Notes: a model not told the origin generated them from the sequence alone. A DNA stretch of 64,000 bases from Mugil cephalus (GCF_022458985.1 NC_061772.1:26099501-26163500); one strand, 5' to 3'. Counted from the first letter of the stretch, positions 1-14,520 are shown. Numbers and translations are program-made.

Positions 1-714
1 AAGTCAGACAGAAATTGTACAGCGAATCCGGTCGTTTTTGAAAATAAAACACCATGAGCAGACTCCGGATCGTATTTCCTGTCGCTAGATCAACATTACG
101 CTATCATTCCGTAGCAGTTCTAATTTTGACGGAGCCGTTGCTAAACCGCGCCAAGCTCAACAGAGCAGATTACACCAGGACAGGAAATCCGACACAGAAT
201 CAACGTAAAACACTTCTGCCCCCTTTCAGAATAAAACACAATACGCGGTTCACATAACCTCACAACTTCACATCAATATTACGTCATGGCCGAAGTGGAG
301 TAGCATAAAATCATTTATGATACAACACATTCTTTTTATAAGGACAATACAAGAAAGGACAAAGCCTGGAATGTAATCCCGCGGTCTCGTGTACGTCCAG
401 GATTATTGCGTGATCATGTGATCTCGTGTGAATATGGCTGGTATGGCAATGAATTCTGAATTATGCCAACGATGTGCGGACATCTGTCCGTGAGCTGAAT
501 CTGAAAAAGAGACTTGGTCGCGCCCAAAAACTTATGTTTTTCTGAGTTAAATAACGTTTTGGAACTCCTCACATCTCACTGAAGTGGCTCTGTGTTGGGG
601 AATGGGCTAAAATACCTCCATGCTGCTGTAGACGACTGATCAGCAGATACCGAAAATGTTTAGCTGCTGCACAATGGGGTCACAGCAGATACCGAAAAGG
701 AGGGGTCATTTACT
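1..714. other. Left flank, no gene recognised
   Basis: I see no exon, RNA gene or recognisable transposon here. A 15-16 base word beginning CAGCAGATACCG occurs twice, near 641 and 682, just outside the Gypsy LTR. It is a short local duplication of unknown meaning. Confidence 0.4.
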
Positions 715-1443
715 TGTAACAATTCACCTTTTCAGGTTGAAGTTACTTACACACAAGGGGGTTCTTTTCAGGATAAATATTTCCCTTTAAGTGAAATGAA
801 TAATATACAGAAAGTATAACCCACACTTTTTCCATAAACCCATAGAAAAAAAACACACAAAAATCCGTCATGGAAATATGGGGTCCCTCATTTAATTAAC
901 AGAAATAAGGTCTTGTTTTAACTCCTTTTAACCCCTCTTAAATGTCTTTTAAATTACATTAAGTTAGTCCCCATAATCCAATTGGCGCTGGTGTCCAGAT
1001 GAAAAATAAGCAATAAGTTTGTTCCAAAAGGAACAGGAGAAAAACAAAAAATGTGCGATCGATCGCTACTGGTATACCAGAACAAAAAAGAAAACAAAAG
1101 CCTCAATCTCACCCAGATCCAGACAGAGCGATAAATCCCTCCGGGAAAGGCTCTCCCGTCCTCTCCTCGCTTGGCATGCCGAGGGTCGGTCGGGTAGGAA
1201 CCATCCACAGTAGATGATTCCCCATAGCCCGCTCACCAATGTCTTTTCTTGAGGTTACTTAAAATTATTTTGTTCTGGCTAACTGGACAAGCTACGTCTT
1301 TTAGGTCCTGCTATAGGTCCACACTTAGTCCTTTGTTCGCTTTCGCGGTCTCCTGCTTTTCCCCCCCTTCCGCCACGACACATCCTCCATATATAACCTT
1401 TCCGGTTATCACATAGATCAATTAATGTACAATTACAATTACA
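715..1443 (-). repeat. 3' LTR of the Gypsy element
   Basis: This is the downstream LTR in minus orientation. It begins TGTAAC at 715 and ends in a duplicated ATTACA at 1437 and 1443, while the other LTR has one ATTACA. The integrase remnant runs straight into it with no polypurine tract, so the internal 3' end has been deleted. Confidence 0.88.
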
Positions 1444-1445
1444 AT

Positions 1446-2276
1446 CAAAAATCCCACATAGGAGGCAATCATTGTCTCAATTGTCCGATTAGCCCTTTCT
1501 GTTAAGTTAGCTTGTGGGTGGTAACTGGTTGTAAATTTTTGTGTCACTCCCCAGGTCTTACAGAGGTTAGCCATTTCATGGCCAGTGAACTGGGGTCCTC
1601 GATCCGACACTAGCTCTTGAGGGACACCAACGTGAGTGAAGATCTCATCATTAAGGATGTTGGCGACGCGATGAGCCTTGCTGTCTTTGAGGGGAAACAT
1701 CTCCACCCACTTTGTGAAATAATCTACAATCATGAGCTGCATGAAACCAGCAGACTTTTGGTTTTCTGCCTTATACGCCTGACACGTAAGGCAGCATCTT
1801 ACATGGCTCCACACATCCTCCTGGATCGAGGGCCACCACGCCACTTCAAAGATTTTCAAGAGGGTTTTAAGTCGGCCAAGGTGTCCACTCAAAGGATGAT
1901 TGTGAAAATATTCCAGAAGGCAGGCCGTCAGAGCTTTAGGGACAACAAACTGGTATTTGTCACCTCCCTCTATAGGGGACTTTCGGTACACAAGTCCTTG
2001 TACCACAGTGAAGCCCACCCTTCCTGGTCTATCAGTGCCAGATGCAGAGTTTAATAGATCTTTAATCTCTAGATCTTTCCCTTGAGCCTCTTGTATCTCT
2101 GCCAGAGAAGTTGGAAGACCAAAGGCATCTCTAGCGATGTGTGTAGCTACATAAGCTGCAGAGATGTTGGGTGGAAAAACAGCTCTGGACAGGGCGTCAG
2201 GCATGATGTTTTGCAGACCTTTCCGGTATTGGATGTTAAACTGGAACTGCTGGAGCCTCAGGATCCACCATGTCAA
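1446..2276 (-). pseudogene. Integrase remnant lacking the first catalytic Asp
   Basis: The 284-residue frame starts in the end of RNase H/tether (a PDALSR motif), then gives the H-H-C-C zinc domain (NHPLSGHLG and CCLTCQAYK). The core follows with MIVDYFTKWVEMF, VSDRGPQFTGHE (second catalytic Asp) and LTERANRTIE (catalytic Glu). The block between the zinc domain and MIVDYF, which normally holds the D-x-x-G-P aspartate, is absent: SAGFMQ runs directly into LMIVDYF. After ASYVG the frame enters LTR sequence, so the C-terminal DNA-binding part is also lost. The protein could not integrate DNA. Confidence 0.87.
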
Positions 2277-3139
2277 AACGGGATGAGGTTTTTGGACAGT
2301 TAAAATCCCGGGTTAAGGCAGCATGGTCAGTGAGGACTGTGAATTCCTTTCCTTCTAGGAAGTGGCGCCACTTTTCAACAGCCCATACTACTGCCAGATA
2401 TTCTTTTTTTGAAGTATGAGTAATTACACTCTGCCCCTTTCAACCCCTGGGAAGCATAAGCTATTACTCTCTCCTGTACTAACACTGCTCCTAGTCCTAC
2501 ATCACTGGCATCAGTATGTACTTCAAAGGAAAGCAAGAGGTCTGGCTGAGCTAGGATGGGAGCACTGACCAGGGCCTGTTTTAGCTGTTCAAACCTCTTC
2601 TGGCATTCGGCCGTCCAGGTCCACATCCACTTCTTGCCTGGTCAGGCGATGGAGGGGAGCTGTAATGTCAGCAAAGTGAGAAATTAACTTATGATACCAT
2701 CCCACTAAACCAAGGAATCTCTGTAATGCCTTAACGTTGGTGGGTGTTAGATATTCTGTCACTGCCATTGTTTTCCCTGGGTCCACCTGTACACCTTTCT
2801 CCGACACAACATGGCCTAGGAACTTCAGTTCCTTACAGAAAAAGTGACACTTTTTTAGGTTGAGGGTCAGATTGGTCTCATGAAGCTTTGCCATCACAGC
2901 TGTCAGGTCCTTGAGGTGTTGCTCAGGCGTGGGTGAAAAGACCATGACGTCATCAATGTACACAAAACAGATTCGCCCTCTCAGCTCCCCCAGGACCTTC
3001 TCCATCAGACGCTGGAAAGTGGCACCTGCGTTTTTCAAACCAAAGGGCATACATCTGAATTGGTAGAGGCCTATTGGTGTGATTACTACGGTTTTGGCTT
3101 TGCTGTCTTCCGCCATCGCCACTTGCCAATACCCAGGTT

Positions 3140-4860
<1,721 letters not shown>

Positions 4861-4980
4861 GGCAAAAGGAAATAATACACGCTCTTATATTGTAAGTATG
4901 TTCAGAATTGAAAGAAACAGTTTTCAGTCACAAAAAGGTAAATCAACTCGCATTTCCTGCTCCCTGTACAGGCCACCATC

Positions 4981-5668
4981 TGTAACAATTCACCTTTTCG
5001 GGTTGAAGTTACCTACACTCAACGGGGATCTTTTCAGGATAATTATTTCCCTTTAAGTGAAGTGAATAATATACAGAAAGAAGACCCACACTATTCCCAT
5101 AAACCCATAGAAAAAAAATTACACAAAAATCTGTCATGTATATATGGGGTCCCTCCCTAAGTTAGTCCGACTCCGCGGCCGTTGATGCCTTATAATCCAA
5201 TCGGCGCTGGTGTCCAAATGAAAAATAGGCAATAAGTTTGTTCCAAAAGGAACAGGAGAAAAACAAAAATGTGCGATCGATCGCTACTGGTATACCAGAA
5301 CAAAAAAGGAAACAAAAGCCTCGATCTCACCCGGATCCAGACAGAGCGATAAAGCGGGAAAGCCTCTCCCGTCCGCTCCTTGCTTGGCATGTCGAGGGTC
5401 GGTCAGTTAGGTGGGGAAGAGACCCGCCAAAACGATCCACAGTAGATGATTCCCCATAGCCCGCTCACCAATGCCTTTTCTTAAGGTTACTTAAAATTAT
5501 TTCGTTTTGGCTAACTAGACAAGCTACGTCTTTTAGGTCCTGCTATAGGTCCACACTTAGTCCTTTGTTCGCTTTTGCGGTCTCCCGCTTCTCCCCTCTT
5601 CCGCCACGACACATCCTCCATATAAAATCTTTCCCGTTATCACATAGATCAATTAATGTACAATTACA
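4981..5668 (-). repeat. 5' LTR of the Gypsy element
   Basis: This is the upstream LTR in the element's own minus-strand orientation, about 688 bp. It aligns over its length with 715-1443. It differs in the middle, where 1-kb-side sequence rich in TTTTAA is replaced by a GC-richer block with GACTCCGCGGCC, and near 5400, where extra bases precede the shared GATCCACAG word. The inner edge at 4981 is followed on the minus strand by GATGGTGGCCTGTACAGG, where a primer-binding site would lie. I cannot assign the tRNA. Confidence 0.9.
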
Positions 5669-8180
5669 ATCAGACAGACCATATCATACCTCATCATATT
5701 CAGTGAAAATTTAATTCTTCATATAATAGAGAAAACACGCTGTTTTACTACAACTTCTATTTTATTGCTTTACGGGCTACGCTTGATTAATGTTTCATTT
5801 ATTTTTGGTGACACCGTCACAGTGTCTTCTAGAAGAAGAAGAAAATCATTTGTTGCCTTTATGCTTTTGCACACTTTTAAATTTGACCACTGCATCTTTA
5901 CCCATCCATTCAACCCAGCTGCTTTCATCGCCCCTTGAGTTCAAAGGGTTGGGTGTCTTACTCAAGGGGGATCTTTGGCTTCAAATGATGAGGGGGGAAA
6001 ACGCTGCTTATTCATTCTACTCTCGCACATTTCTTCATATTGTCTCAGGGATTCAAACCAATTCTCAGCATTACAGTTTGTCTGGTGCAGGAAGGGCGAG
6101 GTCTGTATTAAAAAAACACCTCCCCAACAGTCAAGAGTGAAGTTTCTTATTCTTTTCAAGGGGAACGTGATTCCTTCTGAGTTTTATACCATGTTGTCAT
6201 CACGTTTCTTTATTTCTAGTGTGGTGATAGATGGAAGCCGTTTATATCACTTATAGTAAAGCTGATCTTCAGGGAACCAGTCGTGGTAGAATAATGAGAA
6301 ATATATACATATTTAAAGTGGTTTGTGGAATTGAATCATAACCAGCGTTGGTCTTTCCATTTCTGAAGCTCACCTACACTTCCTTTAAACCTGCTAATTT
6401 TAGACGCACGGGGTTTTGATCGGGGGAAACCGGGTGCAATAGCGTGAAAGAGCAGGAATAAAAGACGTCTGTCTGCTTTGTGGCTTTTTGTTGCCCTTTC
6501 AGTTAACCCAATAATTTCGCATTGCTGTTGTAGAACAGATGTCTGTAATAAAATGAAAATCAAATCTTTTGAAGAATAAAGAAACTCCATCAGTGTGGTT
6601 TTTCTGAAATTTTCCCGGCGATGCACTGTACGTCGCTCTTTGAGGATACACAGGCCAAGAAAACAGGATGACGGCATAGAAGAGCTGGAAATGTTATCAG
6701 ATCGTATCAGCTGTGCGTCTGTCGGCCTCTTATGCATATCCCACACTGACAGGAAAACAGAGCGTCAGGCACTTTTGGTGCCCACGTGGAAACAAGGCGC
6801 CGCGCCGCACCGCAGAAGCACAGAGAAAAAGAAAGTATGCTTTTCTTCTTTGCTGTAAATGGACAACGCCGCGCCGCGCGCTGGCTTTCATTTCTGGTTC
6901 ACCCTATTAGCAGCTTATGAAAGCAGGTGAGGTTAGGAGCGAAGGTGATCAATATTTAACGACGTGCGTTTTTGTCCCTTCAGTTAAAGTTCAAGATAAG
7001 ATTAGAATCAGACACCTAAATGTGACAGACGCACACTTCTTTCTGTCTATCAAAACATAAACTCTATTTTCACGAGATAAGACGGTTTCTGACGAAGAGA
7101 ACATGCAAATTTTTTTTTTAATGAAAGGGGGAAACTTATGCAGAAACTTTCTTCCTAAATTTGTAATCTCTGAGAGGAGGCGACTCAAAGCCAGGCACCA
7201 GAAGTGAGGACTGCAAACACATTGAGAATTTCCAGTATGTGTAGGGGGGGTCCCCTGATGCAACTGCTCCTTCCCCCGCCTCCTCACGTACTTTCAACCT
7301 TTTCCCTTCGATTACTACATAACTGATCTCTGAGCTTGTGTGTTCTTTCTGACACGCTCATATGGATGTGAGTACAGCAGTTTGCATGAAGCCTCAATGA
7401 GCAGTCAGTGAGTAAGTTAGGGCAATGATGCCAGCGCTGGAGATGGAAGGGTGTGTGTGTGTGAGAGAGAGAGTTGGGGGGGGGGGGGGTTTGTGAGAAA
7501 GGATGGGACGGCACCTGTCTTCTCAGAAACGGAGCAGTATGACTTGCCCCGTTACCGGGTTACAACAAGCAAACAAAGCAGGAGCTATAAGGCTGGCCCA
7601 GTTTATTGGTGGCGTCTGTGTTGTGTTGTGTTGAGGATTGTGGGGTCACAGTCATTTAGTGCATAAGGGTCTCTTTCAAAATCCCCAACTGGTGGCATTC
7701 CTATAACTGACAAACTGAAATTCAATTCATTTCTCGACCCTGCATTGTCATAATGCTCATCATCAGGGAGGGAGGGAGGGAGGGGGGGGAGGGAGGGGGG
7801 GGGCTTGATAAGAAATTGGTAGTTAATATCATATTGAGTAAAAGTGCAATTCTGAAGATAACAGTGGCTTCTATGAAATGAGCAGCAGTAGAAAATACCC
7901 TGAGAAGTCTCTTTCGTCCAGAGTCAAAATGTTGCGAAACACTTCCTCTTACATCCTTGTTTTCAGTGACATACATCATATAATCTCACAAGAATCCAAA
8001 AGCCGCTGGTGGTTTTTTTACCCATCCAGGGGAATCTTTTAACCTCTCTCTCTCTCCCCGAAGGACTGGAGAGAGTTTGTTTGTTGTCACGATTCCCAGA
8101 TGATTCACCCAATTAAGTTTTGGTTTGATTTTTTCCATAAACTCATGTGTGAATGGTTTCTGTGACAATGGGCTTAACTG
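5669..8180. other. Intergenic, no gene recognised
   Basis: No exon-like or RNA-like pattern was found. Short open frames here are not conserved-looking and lack splice context. The stretch holds a GT/GA microsatellite running into 14 consecutive G (7476-7489), and a G-rich tract at 7766-7803. Confidence 0.4.
7766..7803 (+). repeat. G-rich (GGGA)n tract
   Basis: This is a run of GGGA units merging into longer G runs. It has at least four G-triplets in a short span, so it fits the simple pattern for a G-quadruplex on the plus strand. No gene is adjacent. Confidence 0.7.
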
Positions 8181-8449
8181 TATGTGTTCTATATTAAACT
8201 CGGCCTAGTGCTATTTATAAATACACAGTATTATTATGATTTTACATTCAATATTAAGCTATCCCTTATCACTTTACTAAAATATGCTGGAGTCATGTTA
8301 ATGTATATTTAAAGAAATTTAAATTTGTGGCGGACAATTAAATATACATATATATAAAATGTCTAATCAACCAAACATTTTGTGACCGCCCCGCCCCTGC
8401 TGTGTCTTCGCTGGGGTCGCGGACCCCCTGTTGAAGACCTACTCTATGC
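8181..8449 (+). mobile_element. Fragment of a hAT-like miniature element (copy 1)
   Basis: The segment shares long stretches with 23166-23589 and, in reverse complement, with 40378-40970. Shared words include GTTCTATATTAAACTCGG, AAAGAAATTTAAATTTGTG and CCCCCTGTTGAAGACCTA. It is truncated at its left end, since the outer repeat seen in copy 3 is missing. It has no coding capacity and is probably a non-autonomous hAT derivative, judged from the 8-bp duplication at copy 3. Confidence 0.65.
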
Positions 8450-9008
8450 TCTAATGCCGTCATATGTTTGTGACCAAATACCTGGAAAACTAAAGGCACT
8501 TTCATCATAACAGTTAGCTATGCTACGGGCACAAACGCACAGTACATATGCTAAACGCCAGCATCGCCATTGTTTTGTCTTGCACACATTATTTAGCTCG
8601 ATGCTACGCTAGAAGCCTCAAAAGGGGCCTCCTCAGGTAGAACCAGATCTTGTTCTTCCCCAGATAAAAATAGCTCATTTTCATCCACTTGTCTGCAGGC
8701 GCTTAGGTTGGCTGGCGACAGACCAAGCATGATAATACACATGTACCTCTTCCGAGCAGTGCCTTCCACTTCCTCAAGAGGAGTCCCACGGGATTCCCAG
8801 CCTCGTCGAGATACGTAATTCCCGTTGGCTGCGGCTGATGAAAAACTCCAAACAACTAAGCTAAGTTTGCTCAGCCAGAAAATGCCACTTCTTAGTCGAG
8901 AAGCAAGAAATTAAGCTTGGCCAACAACTACGTGGAAGTCTCTTCACCCATATCCGTCCATATCCAGCCTCAATTTGACCAGTGGGAGGAATCTTGAATG
9001 CATTGTAC

Positions 9009-9448
9009 TAGGGGTGGGCGACATGACGATATTAAATCGTGAACGATTACAACGTGAAGACGATCTGTGTAGCGGTAGCCGCGCGGAGAGCCATGGCTGA
9101 AGGCGAAACGGAGTTGGTTGGTTCCTCAACTGATGAAGCACAGGCAAATGTTCTGTGCAAAGCTTGCACGAAACAGGTTAAACGCCTGCTTAAAGTAGTT
9201 GACCCGCGGTGAGAGCTGCCCAGCCGAAAGTACTTGTACAGCACCGCCATGCCACGTCTCTTAAACTTGAGTGTTTTGCATGTGCAGGCAAAACTGCGAC
9301 TATTGAAAATAAAATCAGTTAAGAAAGGTTCTTTGGACTAAATTGTCTTGTTTTTCATTTTTCAATTTAAGATCGTGATAAAATCGAAATCGTGATTTTA
9401 TTTTTAAAAAATCGTGATATGATATTTTTGCCATATCGCCCACCCCTA
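9009..9448. mobile_element. hAT-type miniature element with perfect 8-bp TSD
   Basis: The element is 440 bp, starts TAGGGGTGGGCGACATGACG and ends with the near-inverse CCATATCGCCCACCCCTA. It is flanked by exact 8-bp copies of CATTGTAC at 9001-9008 and 9449-9456. An 8-bp duplication and these ends fit the hAT superfamily. Inside is a short open stretch from 9093, MAEGETELVGSSTDEAQANV followed by a CKAC pair. It looks like the start of a BED-finger transposase and is broken after about 40 residues. The element is therefore an internal-deletion derivative that would need a transposase in trans. The perfect TSD suggests a relatively recent insertion. Confidence 0.9.
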
Positions 9449-9456
9449 CATTGTAC

Positions 9457-12400
9457 ATGTTTTTTTTCTACAGTCTATGAGGCCCATAGTTTAATAAGAC
9501 TGACAAACCGTTAGCTTAGTGTCGCTAAAGCGAAGGTGGAATGAAAGGATGGAGCCTCAGAGAACACAAACCCAAACACACTATGGAAAAGGCTCTATTC
9601 AACTTATTAGGCGACTTTCCACTTGGTCAGCAAACATAAAAAAAAAAAAAAAAACATTTCAAAGATATGAAGACCATTCATTTGGAACTTATCATTCCCA
9701 TTGAGGCCACCTTAAATAGTGCTAAAGATACAAAATACGAATAAAAAATATGTAAAATAAAATACGTCATTTTCCCAGTAAAAGTAAAAGTGTAACATAA
9801 TAGAGTTTCAAGTCCTCTTTATTACAGCAGTTTATTTATTTATTTTAGGAAAGAAACACTGAACAAAAGCTTCAGGCAGTTTGAGCTAATCGAGTTCAGT
9901 TCCACATCTAACTATCTCAAAGTTGGTGTTCATTTATTGCGTGACTATAATGACTCACGTCCATTTTGAGCTAAATTACCTCCAGCGTTATTAAATCTCT
10001 CCATATGTCACATTTAAAACCCGCGTGGGGATGAGGAAGGAAGTTGTTTTTTGTTAACACACGTCACTCAGAACCAGCCACGCATGGCGTCTGTTTTCCT
10101 CTTAAACTTCTTAAAGTTTTTGAATACGTAATTGAGTTCAAATGTATGTTGTCAAACATGCTGTTTTCTCTTTGACAACCCGTGCTGCCGTCATCACGTC
10201 GCACACAACCGTGAATAACCCATTTAATATATATATTCTCTTCCGTAGGCAGCATTTACATAAAAGACAAATGTCACTTTACTGCAAACGTCTTGAGTGA
10301 TTTTCTTCTACAATAGTCATTCTGTTCGAAGGGGATTTCTTTACATGAGTCACACGAGTGTGTATAAAAGACATGTAAACCCACATGCTGATTTACTGTT
10401 CAATGGGAGAGAGGCAAACACGGAGGGAGGAGTGAAAGGAGAAGAGAGTCAAGACAGAGAACACCGGCAGAAAGAGGAAGTGAACTCGATGTGGAGACAG
10501 GTCAGTAGCAAACTAACATTTCAACAAATGCACACACAGACTTGCTTCCTGACAACGGCTCGACTTCAATTCTTAACCAAACTCCACCTGTTACATCCTG
10601 TTATTGCTTTTTATTCTCTCTGGAGAGATGCAGCAGACATAAGAAAAAAAAAAAACTTCTACCGATATTCTCAGCTCAGTCTCACACCGAGACTCTATCA
10701 ATCTCTTCAAAAACCGTCCAGCCGCCTGGTTAAACTGCACTCTTTTCGTATCTAATCTGGACAACGTAGACGCACGCACAAACGTGATTCAGAAATTTGT
10801 GATCTAAATGTCTAAAATTATGCGTTTATCATGTAAGATGTATGGTGAGAAGGTTGAAAGTGCTCAATAGGTATCTTCTAGAAAACATAACAAATCAAAA
10901 AAAAGGATTAAAACCAACCAATCTGGACTTTTTGAGTTTTTTTTTGTCGTCTCCCCTTCTTGTCAAAGTAGCTTCTTCAGTTTCAGATGACGAATGGGGA
11001 GTTATGGTTTCTATTAGTTATGCAATGTGGCGTGTATTGACGTCACCGGCATGGCTGATAAAAAATGTCTTCACTAAAACTGAACCAATCCATCTGCCTT
11101 GGTTTTAGCTTTGTTTGTTTGTTTTTTTGTTGTTGTTTTGTTTTTTAATATACAATGACTTGTGGAATGGGAGTTATCACAGACTCAAAAGAGGGGAATT
11201 TCTTTTCTAATTAAGGAGTCAAATTTATTGCTAAACTCAACATTTTAAAGTCTTTAAAGTCAGGACTGATTTTCCCTTCACAATAAAAGTAAAATTAGTT
11301 GTTGTTTTTTTTAAAATTAAATAAAAGAGACGCATGGTTTTCAGATGCAATAATCTTCACAGTGTTTAATAATGCTGCTGTTGTATAAAATGGTTTCATA
11401 AAGCCAACCACTGACAAGTGTCTGTCCCCCCCTGCAGGACGTGCTCAACAGCAACGGTGAGCGAAGCATGGGAGTGACGCAACAGCTTTCAGTCCCAGGT
11501 TGAGGTTAATGCTAATCGTGATAGGGGTTTTTCATTACCAGACACCTAACATGTTAGCATTAGCTTCACGCTGGGAGACTGCATCCGCCTCTAATGGAGC
11601 CAATAAAGAGAGAAGATTGACTCATCTTACAGCTGTGGAATACGACGCTTAGACGGACCAAGGGTGTAGTGGACTAACACTGAGTCACTGCCATCGACAG
11701 GGTCATCCGCAGGACGCTGAGACTTTAATGTTTTTCTTTGATTCCAAGTTAGGATATTTGATATTTGAGCTACAGTAAACACTTAGTCATCTTGTCTGCC
11801 TCATGCAGACCTCATCTTCTTTTTTATCCTTCCACTCAGGATATTTGATACAAAGTCTAATTGACTATATTTCCACCACAGCACATGCAGCTGTATGGTT
11901 GGTTAAGATGTTTTGTGGAAGCAGTGCATAAACATGAGAAGGGGTCTGAGCATCTAAAATAAGTTAAAAGCTCGCCCCTGTTGTATTTTCAGACCAGATC
12001 CAGGATGACAGGATGTCCATTAAATGTTGTAGCTTTAAAAATCAATCAGATATTGAGGTAAGTAATAATATATTTTAATGTTCTTCCATCAGAGGTACCT
12101 GGATCAGAGATAGCAGAAGAAAGTGAGGAAAAGGAAAAAAATCAGAAACATGTTACTGGTTTTATTCTAATTTATTTTACCTTTGAAGTAGTGATACCTT
12201 AACTTCTGTTGTGTTTTAATGCTGCCTGTTAAGTGCAAAATCTGAATGCATGACGAGGAAATAAAATCAGTCAAAAACATCTAAAGCTTGTGTGTTTGAA
12301 GCTTTTTCTTTTTTCTTTTTTTTTTTTGAGCAAAGCCAAATTTCAGACTTGTACAAATTCGTGTTTACATGAGAAAACATTTCTGCATCTGCTCTCTCTC

Positions 12401-12955
12401 TCTGTTAGTGTTTGTGTCTGTGTGTGTGTGTAGTCCATGTCGAGGTTTTAAATGAATTATAAATATGAAAAGATGTTTCCAGCTCTTTGAACGAATGCAT
12501 GCGGCTCGGTCTGTTGCCGAACAGAGACGCAGACGTTTCTGTGCGGGCGAAATGTTCGGTCGTCATTTGTGGCGCTTTAGTCTTATGACTAATCTTTTAA
12601 ACCACTTTGTCATTAATTCAGATCCCCTGAAAATGAGGGGAATTGCAGCCTGGGCTCCATACATACACAGAATATACAGGACTTTAAATGTAATGATCCT
12701 CATTGAAACAAACAAACAAACAAAAAAATTCTTCCACTGGATGTAGAAGGGGGGAATTTCTCAAGATGATCTTACCTTTTACTGTAAAACCTCACAGTCA
12801 TCTCTGTGACCTCCTTAAAGTGTGTGTGTCCTGGATAGAGAAGGTTCATTTAAGATGATCACTGAGTTTTGTCACCACATTAGTGGTGGCTAACCCTAAC
12901 CCCAACAAAACTACAAAGGGACCGATCAATCAAACGTGCACGCTCTTGTTCTGAA
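9457..12955. other. Intergenic, no gene recognised
   Basis: The DNA is AT-rich with poly(A)/poly(T) runs (9638-9654, 12306-12328) and short GT runs. No exon of ephrin or any other gene was recognised upstream of the efnb2 promoter. Confidence 0.4.
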
Positions 12956-13137
12956 TGTAAGATTGAGGACTTTGATTCTAATTGAAAACTAAGAAATCAC
13001 GACTATTCACAACCTTTGCCATGAAGCTCAAAACTGAACTCAGGTGTAGTAAATTCAGTTGATTGGACAGGATTTGGAAAGGCATAACACCTTATCTATA
13101 AAAGGTCTCACTATTGACGGTGAATGCCAGAGCACAA

Positions 13138-14286
13138 ACCAAGCATGAAGTCAAGGGAATTGTCTGTAGACCTGCGATGCAGGATTGTCTGGAGGCACAA
13201 AATCTGGGGAACGTTCCAGAAAGATTTCTGCTGCTTCAAACGTCCCAGTGAGCACAGTGGCCTCCATCATCAGAAGAAATGGAAGAAGTTTGGAACCATC
13301 AGGACTCTTCCTGGAGCTGGTTGAACGTCTAAACTGAGCGGGAGAGAAGGGAACGTAATCAGGGAGGTGACCAAGAACCTGACAGTGTCTATGTCAGAGC
13401 TCCAGCATTTCTCTGTGGAGAGAGCAGAACCTTCCATCAGTCAGGCCTGTATGGTAGCCACTCCTTCGTATCCCTCATGGAGTTTGCACCTGAAGGACTC
13501 TTAGACCATGAGAAACACAATTCTCTGGTCGGATGAGACAAACACTGAACTCTTTAGTGTGAATACCGGGCGTCATGTTTGGAGGAAACCAGGAACTGCT
13601 CATCACCAGGTCGATACCGTCCCTACAGTGAAGCAAGGGGTTGGCAGCATCATGCTGTGGGAATGTTTTTCAGTGAGGCTTAAACTCAACTTTATTGATC
13701 CCTTTGGGACGACTCCCTCAGGGAAATTTCCAGCAGCTACATACAAAATAGAGATAAGAGAAATATACTCTTAACAGATTAAATTACAAATAACAAATAT
13801 TGCACAGTGGGTGGGTGACTACCACTACTCCTTCTCTTCTGTCCTCTGTGGCCTATCTCCTCCTCCCCACTGAGTGAGGAGTTGTAGAGCCTGATGGCAT
13901 GAGGAACAAAGGTAGGAGGCTAGTCAGGATAGAGGGAAAGATGAATTCAGCAATGTACAGAAACATCCTGGATGAAAACTTGTCTTCAGACTGAGGCGCC
14001 AGTTAATCCAAGCTAAGATATCAAAAGAGTGGCTTCAGGACAAGTCTGTGAATGTCCTCGAGAGGCCCAGTCAGAGCCCAGACCTGAATCTGATTGAACA
14101 TCTCTGGAGAGATCTGAAAATGGCTGCACACCGACGCTTCCCATCCAACCCATGAAGGAGCTTGAGAGGTGCTGCAAAGAGGAATCGGCAAAACTGCCCA
14201 AAGATGGGTGGGCTAAGCCTGTGGCATCATATTCAAAAAGACCTGAGGCTGTAATTTCTACCAAAGATGCATCAAGAGAGTACTGA
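13138..14286 (+). pseudogene. Tc1 transposase remnant
   Basis: Transposase pieces occur in order but in several frames. The N-terminal helix-turn-helix region is near 13142-13330 (KSRELSVDLRCRIV). The first catalytic Asp lies in ILWSDETN at 13517. The block with the Glu is seen as [17 protein letters not shown] at about 14067-14117. The segment that normally carries the second catalytic Asp (before AKISKEWLQ, near 14010) is missing. The reading frame is also cut by the LINE insertion. A working enzyme would bind the inverted repeats and cut and paste the element; this copy cannot. Confidence 0.85.
13681..13915 (-). mobile_element. LINE 3' tail inserted in the Tc1 element
   Basis: This insert is flanked by exact GAGGCT copies at 13675-13680 and 13916-13921. 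Removing it, with one copy of the duplication, restores continuity of the surrounding Tc1 sequence. Its plus-strand start, AACTTTATTGATCCCTTTGG, is the reverse complement of a common fish LINE 3' end. On the minus strand it reads toward this end from a segment encoding an NSSL-like C terminus. It is severely 5'-truncated, as expected for target-primed reverse transcription. The family is probably Rex1/L2-like. Confidence 0.75.
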
Positions 14287-14303
14287 GCAACGGCTGTGAA
14301 TAC

Positions 14304-14520
14304 TTATTTAACCTTCATTTAACCAGATACTGTAAAGCCCATTGAGATCGTAATCTGTTTTTCAAGGGTGACCTGGCCAAGAAGGCCGAAGCACACCTTC
14401 ACAAGTTATGGATACATCACATCAAATAGAGCAGCAATTAAACATAAATAAAACACGATGGCAGAGACCATTAAAAACAGAGGCTCTGTATAACTAATGC
14501 TGTCCATCCTTTAGGAACGG
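14304..14520. repeat. Dispersed repeat tail inside the Tc1 3' region
   Basis: The block with AAAGCCCATTGAGATCGTAA and TTCAAGGGTGACCTGGCCAA interrupts the expected Tc1 3' sequence between ACTTAT and TTTTTTATTTTTAATAAATT. It looks like the 3' end of a fish LINE or a SINE carrying that tail. I could not define a target duplication. Confidence 0.55.

Noticed and set aside
10297..10755. 152-residue open frame
   Set aside because: Contains a poly(Lys) stretch from an A run and has no recognisable domain or splice structure.
11430..11460. Microexon-like word between CTGCAG and GGTGAGC
   Set aside because: Splice-like ends alone occur often by chance; no neighbouring exon continues a frame.
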